Below, one piece after another: positions 10,290 through 18,359 of a DNA stretch of 64,000 nucleotides. Location: positions 2,511,501 through 2,575,500 of the forward strand of contig NZ_CP014544.1 of assembly GCF_001586255.1 (NCBI RefSeq). The letters are read 5' to 3'. This DNA is from Zhongshania aliphaticivorans. GTDB lineage: Bacteria > Pseudomonadota > Gammaproteobacteria > Pseudomonadales > Spongiibacteraceae. The notes beneath the pieces were generated by a model. The model was not told the origin of the DNA. It worked only from the letters and a program-made list of their open reading frames with translations, and did no database searches. How positions within the stretch are numbered: the first letter of the stretch is position 1; the number at the start of each line of letters is the position of its first letter. Position numbers and translations under genes: made by a program.

Positions 10290-10499
10290 ATGAGTGAACG
10301 CGTTTCAGGCACGGTTAAGTGGTTTAATAACGCAAAGGGCTTTGGCTTTATTAGCCACCATGAAGGGGGCGATGTTTTTGTGCACTTTAGATCGATTCGC
10401 GGCGAAGGCTATCGCACATTAGATGAAGGTCAAGCCGTGGAGTTTAATTTAATCAGTGGGCCCAAAGGCTTGCAGGCCGAAGATGTCATCAAGATCTGA
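10290..10499 (+). CDS. cold-shock-domain protein (CspA family)
   Basis: A single 69-residue cold-shock domain with RNP1 (K-G-F-G-F-I) and RNP2 (V-F-V-H-F), which bind single-stranded RNA or DNA. A GAGG sequence lies at the right distance before the ATG. The 287-base region between valS and this gene contains no other gene and could hold a long 5' untranslated leader, as in other csp genes; no clear structure was identified. The loop F-R-S-I-R-G after RNP2 is shared with the membrane-anchored CSD protein at 13443, on the other side of the sensor kinase gene. Confidence 0.95.
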   Translation: MSERVSGTVKWFNNAKGFGFISHHEGGDVFVHFRSIRGEGYRTLDEGQAVEFNLISGPKGLQAEDVIKI

Positions 10500-10508
10500 G
10501 CGATAGCC

Positions 10509-13142
10509 TTAGGCGCCACTGATAAACGAATTTAAGCCTCGCTGCTCGCGCTCAAGTGCACGCAGCAAGGCGGAGGGCAATAGCGGGTCGGTATAGACAC
10601 GATCTACACTTAAAGCCGCCTTGTCTCTCGGTCGCTCGCTTAGCGCGAGCATTTTTAAATTATGGCTAACACAGTAATCCCGTACGCTCTGATTATTCGC
10701 AAGCGCCAACACGACTCCCGGCAAAGCGAGTCCATCTACTTTTGCGCTTAACTCAGCAAGCGACTCAAACCAGTGCACCTCATACCCATTTACCGTTAGC
10801 ATCACATCCACAGCATTGCGTAGTAGCACATCAGGAATACAAGCAAGTACCGCAACTCGGCGAGGCTCCTCAACAACTCCTTGCGCTTCTGGCACCCCAA
10901 CGACAAGCTCCACCGCGAAGCAGGTGTCCCCCCCTGGCGCACTGCTCAGTGCTATTTGACCACACATTAGCTTCACTATTCTTGCAGAAATAGCCAAGCC
11001 CAAGCCGGTACCACCAAAGCGACGAGCCCGACTTGTCTCCATTTGCACAAATGGTTCAAAGAGCTGGCTGCGCTGTTCACTGGAAATACCGATGCCATTA
11101 TCAATAACCTTAATTTCCAAGCGTCGCTGCCCTTGTGCTAAACCAGACTGATCCTCTGCCAAACCTAAACGCAGCTGGATAATACCGTGAGGCGCCGTGT
11201 ACACAGAAAACTTAATCGCATTATCAATTAGGTTGCACAGCACTTTACGTAAGTAGGCGGCATCTGCAATAACAATCGCCGGCAAATCAGGCTCAATATG
11301 AAGTATAAATCGCTGTTTATTTTTTGCGACTTGCAAGCCCACACTGTCGACAAGCCCTTCAACAAACTCAACCAATTGCAGCTCTGCTGGGCTAATTTCT
11401 GCACTTTCCGACTCGAGCGCCACATAATCAAGAATATGATCGAGGGTCGATAGCAAACTTTGCGACGAGCGGCGAACAGTATCCACCATCATTTTTTGTT
11501 CACGATCCAAAGTGGTCTTCGCCAACAAATCCGTCATGCCAATCACGCCGTTCATGGGCGTTCGGATCTCGTGGCCCATAACTGCTAAAAACGCCGCTTT
11601 GGCACTGTTCGCCGCCTCCGCGCTGACCAAGGCATTTTCTAATTGCTGGGTACGCAGCCGGACACGGTCTTCCAAATTGCGGTTTAAGCGCAACACTTCC
11701 CGCTCGACCTCTTTGAACGAGGTCACATCAGAGTGTACCCCCACCATTCGTAGTACTTTTCCGTTACCGTCACGCTGTGCACAAGCCCGACTCACCACAT
11801 CACGGACGCTGCCATCACGACAGCGCAATCGATGCTCAGCCCTAAACAAAATGTCCTTGCCGCGCAAAAACGCCTCTAGTTGCCGCTTAACACGAGGACG
11901 ATCTTCAGGAAATACGCAGTCTTCAAATACCACTAAGCCATTTAACGGATGGCCACCTAAAATCCCCATCATCTCTAGCCAAGACGCACTAAATAAGACC
12001 TCATTCGTGCTCAGATCCCAGTCCCACAAGCCGTCTCTAGACGCAGTCATGGCCATATCAAAACGGCGCTGCACTCGTTGGTAGCGCTGATACAGAGCTC
12101 GCTGCTCTCGTACATCGCGAAAGCTGACGACCAAGACGTCTCCGTCAGCGGTTTCAAAATCGCCAAAAAACAATTCCACTGGCAGCTCTTTGCCATCGGC
12201 ACTAAGGAGCAAGAGCTCTCGGCCCTTAACCGTTCCGCATTTTGTTTCAAGGTGATTTTGGCTATATAGCTGATACTGTTGCTGAAACCGCTTAGGTAAA
12301 ATTTGCTCTATAGCCGCTTGCTGATACCACTCCGGCGAATGTCCCAAAAATGTTGACACGGCCTTACTCGCGCCAATAATTTCACCCGTGCGGGTCGTTA
12401 GTAGCACTAATCCGGGCAAACTACTGATTAAGCGATTAAAATACTCCCGAGTATTCAACAGCTGCTGATGTTCTTTAGCAAAATGCCTCGACGTTACAAT
12501 ACCGCCAAACAATGGAATAAATCCTAACAAAATCAAAAAGATAACAAGATAGGACTGGGTCTGATTTAAATGCCGCGATCCCAAAGCCTGAGCGGCTAAA
12601 TCGCTCACCCACTTTTTTTGTTGTGCCCGCAAATTTTGTAAATCACGGATTAATGTTTGAGTATCCACCTGCGGATTAAGGGGAACCAAATTTGGCTGAA
12701 CCCCAGCGCCAGCGTTACGACTATAGCCATCTAATTCAAAGCTGGTATACACGCCAAGCAATCGCCAGAGATCCACTCTGGTGTCTTTTGGAAAGCCCAG
12801 CATACCCTCACTTAATAGCAGCTCACGGGCGGAGATTAAGCGCGCGCGGACACTGTCAGATACAAACAAATCACCCGCGTTTAAAGCATCCATGAACTCT
12901 TTAATAACGAGCCCTCGGTTCGTCAGCGCGTCCAAGGCAAACAAAGAATCTTCTTGTATTTGAATTTGCGCAACAACCGCTGTTGCATTGTCGACCTTCG
13001 CCGTCGCGTCGATAAACCGAATAGTTTCAGTCGCCGTAATCAGTACCATCAATGTAAATAGTACAACAATAGACAAATTTAGGATGACGCGATTCCGTTT
13101 TTCGCCATTCAATCTTTCCTTAGATTTCACCCAGTCACGCAC
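10509..13142 (-). CDS. PAS-containing membrane sensor histidine kinase with degenerate C-terminal receiver
   Basis: This 877-residue protein has a membrane helix at about 19-38, a periplasmic or extracytoplasmic helical region up to a second helix at about 196-216, a first PAS domain (about 230-350) and a second PAS/PAC domain (about 355-478, ending G-V-H-S-D-V-T). A coiled coil, the HisKA domain with H524 in G-H-E-I-R-T-P and the ATPase domain (N-box near 640, D-N-G-I-G 681-685, G-T-G-L-G-L 711-716) follow. The last 117 residues look like a receiver fold but lack the acidic phosphorylation site. The gene is convergent with the csp gene (9-base gap). No response regulator is adjacent. Confidence 0.9.
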   Translation of the reverse strand: MRDWVKSKERLNGEKRNRVILNLSIVVLFTLMVLITATETIRFIDATAKVDNATAVVAQIQIQEDSLFALDALTNRGLVIKEFMDALNAGDLFVSDSVRARLISARELLLSEGMLGFPKDTRVDLWRLLGVYTSFELDGYSRNAGAGVQPNLVPLNPQVDTQTLIRDLQNLRAQQKKWVSDLAAQALGSRHLNQTQSYLVIFLILLGFIPLFGGIVTSRHFAKEHQQLLNTREYFNRLISSLPGLVLLTTRTGEIIGASKAVSTFLGHSPEWYQQAAIEQILPKRFQQQYQLYSQNHLETKCGTVKGRELLLLSADGKELPVELFFGDFETADGDVLVVSFRDVREQRALYQRYQRVQRRFDMAMTASRDGLWDWDLSTNEVLFSASWLEMMGILGGHPLNGLVVFEDCVFPEDRPRVKRQLEAFLRGKDILFRAEHRLRCRDGSVRDVVSRACAQRDGNGKVLRMVGVHSDVTSFKEVEREVLRLNRNLEDRVRLRTQQLENALVSAEAANSAKAAFLAVMGHEIRTPMNGVIGMTDLLAKTTLDREQKMMVDTVRRSSQSLLSTLDHILDYVALESESAEISPAELQLVEFVEGLVDSVGLQVAKNKQRFILHIEPDLPAIVIADAAYLRKVLCNLIDNAIKFSVYTAPHGIIQLRLGLAEDQSGLAQGQRRLEIKVIDNGIGISSEQRSQLFEPFVQMETSRARRFGGTGLGLAISARIVKLMCGQIALSSAPGGDTCFAVELVVGVPEAQGVVEEPRRVAVLACIPDVLLRNAVDVMLTVNGYEVHWFESLAELSAKVDGLALPGVVLALANNQSVRDYCVSHNLKMLALSERPRDKAALSVDRVYTDPLLPSALLRALEREQRGLNSFISGA

Positions 13143-13358
13143 AAAATTACCTCAGCTTTAATTAAGCTATCAAGAATGCCCGTAAGCCGTAGCAGCCACT
13201 ATGCGTAATTTCCACTAAATCCCGGTCTATCCAATTGAAAAGGCCTACAATCAGCTTAGTCTAAACGTACTGAATCCGCCCCCGTTATGCGCCAACATCC
13301 CGTTAAATGTAAGCCTGAATGACCTCAGGCCGAGTACCGCGACGTAAAGCCTCAGAAA

Positions 13359-13367
13359 TGCTATGAT
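13359..13367 (+). promoter_or_regulatory. extended -10 candidate in the 300-base region before the membrane CSD gene
   Basis: TGC-TATGAT is an extended -10 element (five of six bases), giving a leader of about 70 bases before the ATG at 13443. The rest of the 13143-13442 region between the divergent kinase and CSD genes holds no ORF. It contains a weak inverted repeat GCCTGA / TCAGGC near 13313-13330, whose meaning is unclear. Confidence 0.4.
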
Positions 13368-13442
13368 TCGCGCCGGGTTTATACACGAACAACCCACTAA
13401 CAGCACTTTGCACCATTTCATTTCAGCTATATTTGGATCTAT

Positions 13443-13835
13443 ATGTTACTGATAATTAGAATTATTTTACTTTCCACCCTGAGTTTCTCCAGCCTTTGGG
13501 CACTTCAACTCATCGGATTAGACGCTTTACAAATCGCACCGGCAGCCATTATTTGTATTGCCATTGCACTCGCCATGATGCTATCGCCCTGCTTGCCCAA
13601 TTTAGCGGACAAGTTTAAAAGTCAGCGTGAACGCGGTACGGTTAAGTGGTTTAACGTTAGCAAAGGCTACGGTTTTATTACCCGTGATGCTGGCGGTGAT
13701 GTTTTCGTACACTTTCGTTCGATTCGCGGTCAGGGACGCGGTCGCCGTAGCTTAAACGAAGGACAATTAGTTGAGTTCGTCTTAAGCGAAGGCGAAAAAG
13801 GCCCTCAGGCAGAAGAAGTTTCAGTCTTAAAATAA
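13443..13835 (+). CDS. membrane-anchored cold-shock-domain protein
   Basis: The 130-residue protein has two hydrophobic helices (about 2-22 and 31-48), a short basic linker and a complete cold-shock domain (about 63-130) with RNP1 K-G-Y-G-F-I and RNP2 V-F-V-H-F. The most likely topology puts both termini in the cytoplasm, so the RNA-binding domain would be tethered to the inner membrane. Its domain resembles the soluble csp gene at 10290 (shared F-R-S-I-R-G). No clear Shine-Dalgarno sequence precedes the ATG. Known membrane CSD proteins more often carry the CSD at the N-terminus followed by a DUF1294 helix region, so this order is less usual. Confidence 0.88.
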   Translation: MLLIIRIILLSTLSFSSLWALQLIGLDALQIAPAAIICIAIALAMMLSPCLPNLADKFKSQRERGTVKWFNVSKGYGFITRDAGGDVFVHFRSIRGQGRGRRSLNEGQLVEFVLSEGEKGPQAEEVSVLK

Positions 13836-13847
13836 ACAGTGCCCGCG

Positions 13848-13884
13848 ACCTTGGGGCCTGCGCCCCAAGGTTCCCCCGTTTTTT
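13848..13884 (+). terminator. rho-independent terminator after the membrane CSD gene
   Basis: A perfect 10 bp stem (ACCTTGGGGC / GCCCCAAGGT) with a 4-base loop is followed seven bases later by a run of six T. It lies between the convergent CSD gene and slyX and would terminate the plus-strand transcript. Confidence 0.75.
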
Positions 13885-13908
13885 CCACACTGACTTAGTA
13901 ACGAACCC

Positions 13909-14130
13909 TCAATAATGGGGTGGCCTATCCATATCAACCGATTGACCCGTACCATCTGATACCGTGCTTTGCTGACGAATCTGCTCACTAAGCTGGGTAA
14001 TTGCATTGCGCATATTTTGCAATTCGCGATCTTGCGCCACTACCCGCTCATTTAGGGCAGCAAGTAAATCCTCTTGAAAGGCAAATTGACTTTGCAGCTC
14101 AATTAATTGGGCAGAAACATCGCCGACCAT
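13909..14130 (-). CDS. slyX: SlyX family protein
   Basis: A 73-residue protein consisting largely of a predicted coiled coil (L-Q-S-Q-F-A-F-Q-E-D-L-L-A-A-L-N) and ending in the conserved D-R-P-P-H-Y tail that marks SlyX. The cellular role of SlyX remains unclear. It is divergent from the SUI1-family gene, sharing the short intergenic region that contains a 7-2-7 palindrome. Confidence 0.92.
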   Translation of the reverse strand: MVGDVSAQLIELQSQFAFQEDLLAALNERVVAQDRELQNMRNAITQLSEQIRQQSTVSDGTGQSVDMDRPPHY

Positions 14131-14164
14131 TATTCACACTCCGCTGATAGATTTAACGAGAAAC

Positions 14165-14194
14165 ACGCCAAAATTGGCGTACTGCCATTATAAT
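14165..14194 (+). promoter_or_regulatory. -10 element with adjoining palindromic operator candidate
   Basis: A consensus TATAAT lies at 14189-14194. Just upstream is a perfect inverted repeat ACGCCAA-AA-TTGGCGT (14165-14180), placed where it would overlap the -35 region of the SUI1 gene and the promoter region of divergent slyX. No good -35 hexamer is visible, which fits an activated or repressed promoter. The binding protein is unknown. Confidence 0.45.
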
Positions 14195-14221
14195 CAGCGC
14201 AGCGTGAAAAAGGAGAAAATC

Positions 14222-14569
14222 GTGCCTAGACTAGTTTATTCCACCGACCAAGGCCGCCTGTGCCCAGAATGCCAGCAAGCCACTGGCAACTGCCAATGTA
14301 AAAGCAACAGCACAAGCATACCGGAAGGCGACGGTATCGCCCGGATTCGCCGCGAAACCAAGGGCCGCAAAGGCAAAGGGGTCAGCATTGTTAATGGCTT
14401 ACTGTTAGATGACACCGCGCTAAAAAATCTGGCCAAGGAATTGCGACAAAAACTCAGCACTGGCGGTGCCATTAAAGACGGCGAAATGGAGTTTCAAGGT
14501 GACCATCGTCATGCCCTAAAAACGCTGCTAGAAGCGAAGGGCTTCCAGGTAAAACTCGCCGGAGGCTAA
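14222..14569 (+). CDS. yciH: SUI1/eIF1-family translation factor (YciH-like)
   Basis: From the GTG at 14222 the protein has 115 residues. It has the N-terminal C-P-E-C...C-Q-C cluster seen in YciH, then the SUI1 fold with R-R-E-T-K-G-R-K-G-K-G-V and the C-terminal Q-G-D-H-R-H-A-L...L-E-A-K-G-F. The GTG is chosen because an AAGGAG sequence lies seven bases upstream; the longer reading starting at 14174 lacks one. Family members affect translation initiation fidelity; the physiological role in bacteria is not well settled. Confidence 0.93.
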   Translation: MPRLVYSTDQGRLCPECQQATGNCQCKSNSTSIPEGDGIARIRRETKGRKGKGVSIVNGLLLDDTALKNLAKELRQKLSTGGAIKDGEMEFQGDHRHALKTLLEAKGFQVKLAGG

Positions 14570-14592
14570 AGCCGCCCCTGGAAATAGAAGCC

Positions 14593-15969
14593 CTAAATTT
14601 GAATAGCCAATTTACGAATTTTTTCAATTAAGGTCGTCCGTCGCAACCCCAAATGCTGGGCGGCCTTACTGACGACTCCGTCATGTATAGCCAAAGCTTG
14701 TTCAATCCACGCGCGCTCCAATGTACTCATCTGCGCCTTCATATCAAAGCCCTCAGCGGGCAAAGACACCCTAAATTCATGTTGTTCAGTGGCGTCACGA
14801 CCTAGGGCATTTGGTATTGGAGTAGATTCACGCCAATGCTCTTCGCCATAACGGTAATTCTCGGGCAAGTCGCCGAGCCCCACGACCTTATCCGGGTACA
14901 TGATGACTAATCTTTCCAATAAATTCGCAAGTTCCCGAATATTACCCGACCAATGATGCGCACATAATGACGCCATCGCAGAGCCAGCCAAACGCAACTC
15001 ACCTAAGCCTTCCGCACGAAGCTGCTGACATAGCACGCGAACCAAATGCGGCACATCCTCCGCCCTCTCCGCCAGCGGTGGTACCCGCAACGGAAATACA
15101 TTCAGGCGATAATAAAGATCTTCACGAAACTCGCCAGCGGCAATCATTGCCTCTAAGTCTCGGTGTGTAGCTGCGACGATCCGCACATCCGCAAGCCGAG
15201 TTTTATCTGAACCGACACGCTGAAACTGGCGTTCCTGAATAACTCGTAAAATTTTAACCTGCATATCCAGCGGCATATCGCCGATTTCATCGAGGAATAA
15301 CGTTCCCCCTTCTGCTAGTTCAAAACGTCCTGCACGACTGGAAATAGCCCCGGTAAACGCTCCGCGCTCATGGCCAAACAACTCACTCTCTAATAACTCT
15401 CGCGGAATAGCGCCACAATTAATGGGGACAAACGGGGCATCCCGCCGACGCGATTGCTTGTGTAAGCTTCGCGCAACCAGCTCTTTTCCCGCACCAGACG
15501 GCCCGGTAATGAGAACAGTTACGGCCTTATCGGCAACCTGACGCGTCAGGCGACGCAGCTCACTTATGGCGGGACTGACACCCACGACCTCCTCGCTCAA
15601 CGCCATATCACTGAGCAATTCCTTGGGTACGGATAAGCGTGCCCGCACTTGGTAAAGCACTTCTAATACGTCTAGATAATAGCAATGATCCTTCAATACT
15701 AAATCCGACGCGGCGTCGAGATCCGGCGTCGCTGATTGCTCAGCAACAACTGAAATAAGCTGTAAATGACTCGCCGCTCCCTGTAACAACCAGGCATTTT
15801 GCTCTGCACTTAACGGCCCGCAAAACACCGCATCCCAGTCGCCGGGGCTAGCTGAACGCCAGTCACTACTGACATGTGACTCCCCAAGGGCGGCTAGGAG
15901 TGTGAGCAGCCGACACTCCAACTCTTGCGGCGCGACAACCAATAGTCTTAATTCTGAGTGCATTAACAA
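14593..15969 (-). CDS. fleQ: sigma-54-dependent regulator, FleQ-like
   Basis: The 458-residue protein has an N-terminal FleQ-type pseudo-receiver (about 5-110), an AAA+ sigma-54 activation domain with Walker A G-P-S-G-A-G-K (156-162) and the sigma-54 contact loop G-A-F-T-G-A (203-208), and a Fis-type helix-turn-helix at the C-terminus (A-Q-H-L-G-L-R-R-T-T-L-I-E-K). FleQ is the flagellar/exopolysaccharide master regulator of pseudomonads and responds to cyclic di-GMP. The arginine-containing L-F-R-S motif before the AAA+ domain reads L-S-E-E here (124-127). No flagellar genes lie nearby. Two FleQ-box-like sites precede the gene. A different enhancer-binding protein of the same subfamily is possible. 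Confidence 0.82.
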   Translation of the reverse strand: MLMHSELRLLVVAPQELECRLLTLLAALGESHVSSDWRSASPGDWDAVFCGPLSAEQNAWLLQGAASHLQLISVVAEQSATPDLDAASDLVLKDHCYYLDVLEVLYQVRARLSVPKELLSDMALSEEVVGVSPAISELRRLTRQVADKAVTVLITGPSGAGKELVARSLHKQSRRRDAPFVPINCGAIPRELLESELFGHERGAFTGAISSRAGRFELAEGGTLFLDEIGDMPLDMQVKILRVIQERQFQRVGSDKTRLADVRIVAATHRDLEAMIAAGEFREDLYYRLNVFPLRVPPLAERAEDVPHLVRVLCQQLRAEGLGELRLAGSAMASLCAHHWSGNIRELANLLERLVIMYPDKVVGLGDLPENYRYGEEHWRESTPIPNALGRDATEQHEFRVSLPAEGFDMKAQMSTLERAWIEQALAIHDGVVSKAAQHLGLRRTTLIEKIRKLAIQI

Positions 15970-15981
15970 TGCCCGGTAAAT

Positions 15982-15995
15982 GTCATTTTTTTGAC
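15982..15995. promoter_or_regulatory. FleQ-box-like palindrome upstream of fleQ
   Basis: GTCA-TTTTTT-TGAC has the same 14-base spacing as the published FleQ consensus (GTCA-N6-TGAC half sites). It begins 13 bases before the fleQ start codon, where binding could repress its own transcription. Confidence 0.5.
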
Positions 15996-16030
15996 TATAC
16001 TAATAAACCCACTAACGGTCACTCTAATTT

Positions 16031-16044
16031 GTCAAAAAATCGAC
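16031..16044. promoter_or_regulatory. second FleQ-box-like site
   Basis: GTCA-AAAAAT-CGAC matches the same 14-base arrangement with one mismatch in the second half site. It lies 49 bases from the first site, in the region shared by divergent fleQ and the xanthine phosphoribosyltransferase gene. Paired FleQ sites are known at regulated promoters of pseudomonads. Confidence 0.35.
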
Positions 16045-16138
16045 ACCTCACTATTATCTCACTCCAGCGAGCTCTTGCGGTAAGCCCCACCATCCGGCAC
16101 AATCTGCCACCTTTGCCGACAGCACAAAGGTCTCAGTC

Positions 16139-16603
16139 ATGCCGGACTCCAATATCCCCGTCTACTACCTAAGTTGGGATGAACTTCACCGCGACACCCT
16201 AAACCTTGCCCGCAAGCTAACCGACCGACCGTGGAAAGGCATTGTCAGTATTGCTCGTGGCGGCTTAGTGCCAGGCGCCATTTTGGCAAGGGAATTAAAT
16301 TTGCGCGTGGTCGACACTCTTTGTATTGCCAGCTACGACCATGACCAACAGGGCAAGATTAATATTCTAAAGACCGTTGAAGGTGATGGTGACGGCTACT
16401 TATTAGTCGATGACCTAGTTGATACTGGCGGCACCGCAAAAATTGCCAAAGAACTCCTGCCTAAAGCCTGCTTTGTCACCATATATGCCAAACCCCAAGC
16501 AAAAGCGCTGACGGAACACTATGTGAGAGAGTTTACCCAAGAGACCTGGATTCATTTCCCCTGGGACAGCCAGCCGAGCTATAGCGAACCACTAGTAAAA
16601 TAA
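16139..16603 (+). CDS. gpt: xanthine phosphoribosyltransferase
   Basis: The 154-residue protein has the type I phosphoribosyltransferase fold, with the PRPP-binding motif L-L-V-D-D-L-V-D-T-G-G-T near residues 82-97 and the S-I-A-R-G-G-L-V-P-G loop near 37-46. It converts xanthine or guanine and PRPP to the nucleotide in purine salvage. Length and the C-terminal W-I-H-F-P-W match Gpt. It is divergent from fleQ and followed by the tRNA-Arg gene. Confidence 0.93.
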   Translation: MPDSNIPVYYLSWDELHRDTLNLARKLTDRPWKGIVSIARGGLVPGAILARELNLRVVDTLCIASYDHDQQGKINILKTVEGDGDGYLLVDDLVDTGGTAKIAKELLPKACFVTIYAKPQAKALTEHYVREFTQETWIHFPWDSQPSYSEPLVK

Positions 16604-16611
16604 GGCTTTTT

Positions 16612-16640
16612 TTGATTCACAGCGCCAATCACTATAGAAT
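16612..16640 (+). promoter_or_regulatory. promoter of the tRNA-Arg gene
   Basis: TTGATT (16612-16617), a 17-base spacer and TAGAAT (16635-16640) form a good sigma-70 promoter about 38 bases before the mature tRNA. A GC-rich stretch (CTGCCGCGCG) follows the -10 element, as expected of stringently controlled tRNA promoters. Confidence 0.6.
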
Positions 16641-16678
16641 CTGCCGCGCGATGGTAAACCACACCAATCGCACTTGAT

Positions 16679-16755
16679 GTCCCCGTGGCACAGCTGGATA
16701 GCGCGGCCCCCTCCTAAGGGGCAGGTCACAGGTTCAAATCCTGTCGGGGACACCA
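16679..16755 (+). tRNA. tRNA-Arg (anticodon CCT)
   Basis: The 77-base sequence folds as a full cloverleaf: acceptor GTCCCCG / CGGGGAC, D arm, anticodon stem GCCCC / GGGGC with loop CTCCTAA (anticodon CCT, 16713-16715), the T loop GTTCAAATC and an encoded 3' CCA (16753-16755). It reads the AGG arginine codon. It is a single tRNA between gpt and the sensor kinase operon; no integrated element is seen behind it. Confidence 0.96.
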
Positions 16756-16769
16756 TTTCACACCAGCAG

Positions 16770-18359
16770 TTATTCTAGCAATTTCTTAGGGAAGGTGATT
16801 TCAACTGCGCAGCCTTTTCCAAGTTCGCTTCTTACCTTGACACTGCCTTTCAATTGCTGGGTAACCAAGTTATAGACAATATGCATCCCGAGACCGCTTC
16901 CACCTGAGCCTCGGCGAGTGGTGAAAAAGGGTTCAAATATTTTCTTAACAACGTCTGGTGGCATGCCTTTGCCGTCGTCACTGTACTGAATACGAATTTG
17001 CTCTGGCTGCTCCTCTACGGCAATCCGTAAATGCCCTTTCTCCCCTTCGTCAAAGCCATGCTGCACTGAATTCATGACGAGGTTGGTAATAATCTGTGAC
17101 ATCGCCCCCGGCACGGAGTTAATCGCTAAATTGGGGTCGCACTCAATCTCTACCACAAGATCAGTGCTGCGCAGCTTTGGCTTGAGGCTCAGCATGGTCT
17201 CATCAATATAGCGCTTTAGCTCAAACATCCGATATTCGCTGCTAGTCTGATCTACCGCGACTTGTTTGAAGCTGTGAATGAGGTCTGCGGCGCGCTGCAA
17301 ATTGCCCAGTATGACCTCAGTAGCCTGCATGCATGTTGCGAAATACCGCTTAAGTGCCGAGTTTGTTAATTCACCGGTTTCATAAAGATCAGTCGTTGCC
17401 TTAGTGTCTTCTCTGAGCGTACTGGCAGCGGTCACGCCGACCCCAACCGGGGTATTTATCTCATGGGCGACCCCGGCAACCAAGCCACCAAGCGATGCCA
17501 TTTTTTCATTATTCACCAGCTGTTCTTGCGTTTCTTTTAAGCGTTTAAGCGCCTGCTCTAGCTCCGCATTCGCTTTATCCGCTTGCTCGATACGGATTTC
17601 AAGCTCATCTCTGGTCGTTTCCAAAGTAAGATCACGACTCTCGATTTGGGCCAACATATTGTTAAAGCCCAAGATCAACTCACCGATTTCATCATTCCCG
17701 GTCGGCAGGGCGCGCAGCGAATAATCACCCGCCACTGACACTTCCTTCGTTGTCTGCAGCAACGCTAATATTGGATTTGAAATTAAGCGTTGTAAAAACA
17801 GAGATAAAATAGAAGCAATTGCGATGCTCGCCAGCACCATTAAGCCCACCACCAAACTATCTAGTCGTGTCGATTCCCAGAGATCGCTCAAGCCCCGCTC
17901 AATATACAAACTTCCGATACGTTCACTACCTAACATCACTGGGCTAACCACCACCAAATGATTATGAGTATAAAAATTATGTTCCGGCGGTACCTCCAAG
18001 CACTGCAATGAACTTCCGACATCTCGGTTATAGCGTGCAAACAAATGCTCCCCCGTCGCATCGGATTTGTATACGCAAGCTTGTAAAACATCATGTTTAG
18101 CACGCAAAGAAGACAAAATTTCGTTCGCGGCGGGGGCATCATTAAAGCTGAGCGCGGCAGTTGTATTCAAGGTAAAAACTTCGGCAACAGCAGACAAGTT
18201 ATTGTTCAGCGTGTCGCGAACATTGAACCAGTTATAAACAAGAAAAACGGAAGCAGTAATAAAAAGACAAACGGATGTTGTCCCGACAATGGCTGCCAAT
18301 AATTTCGATCTAATCGGGACATCAGCACTCCGAGTCATAAAGCCTAACTGCGCAGTCAT
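16770..18359 (-). CDS. CHASE8-like sensor histidine kinase of the TonB receptor-YfiR operon
   Basis: The 529-residue protein has a membrane helix at about 20-42, a periplasmic region of about 125 residues, a second helix (about 167-190), a HAMP domain (about 190-240), a coiled coil and a kinase core with H299 in G-V-A-H-E-I-N-T-P, an N-box (N-L-V-M-N-S-V-Q-H) and D-D-G-K-G-M-P. The periplasmic start (L-N-T-T-A-A-L-S-F-N-D...A-N-E-I-L) resembles the CHASE8 sensor of the diguanylate cyclase YfiN, the target of YfiR. Its ATG overlaps the yfiR-like stop by one base. There is no response regulator beside it. Confidence 0.9.
   Translation of the reverse strand: MTAQLGFMTRSADVPIRSKLLAAIVGTTSVCLFITASVFLVYNWFNVRDTLNNNLSAVAEVFTLNTTAALSFNDAPAANEILSSLRAKHDVLQACVYKSDATGEHLFARYNRDVGSSLQCLEVPPEHNFYTHNHLVVVSPVMLGSERIGSLYIERGLSDLWESTRLDSLVVGLMVLASIAIASILSLFLQRLISNPILALLQTTKEVSVAGDYSLRALPTGNDEIGELILGFNNMLAQIESRDLTLETTRDELEIRIEQADKANAELEQALKRLKETQEQLVNNEKMASLGGLVAGVAHEINTPVGVGVTAASTLREDTKATTDLYETGELTNSALKRYFATCMQATEVILGNLQRAADLIHSFKQVAVDQTSSEYRMFELKRYIDETMLSLKPKLRSTDLVVEIECDPNLAINSVPGAMSQIITNLVMNSVQHGFDEGEKGHLRIAVEEQPEQIRIQYSDDGKGMPPDVVKKIFEPFFTTRRGSGGSGLGMHIVYNLVTQQLKGSVKVRSELGKGCAVEITFPKKLLE

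Noticed and set aside
16679-16770. tRNA-Arg as an integration site
   Set aside because: No integrase, direct repeat of the tRNA 3' end or mobile genes are seen on either side.
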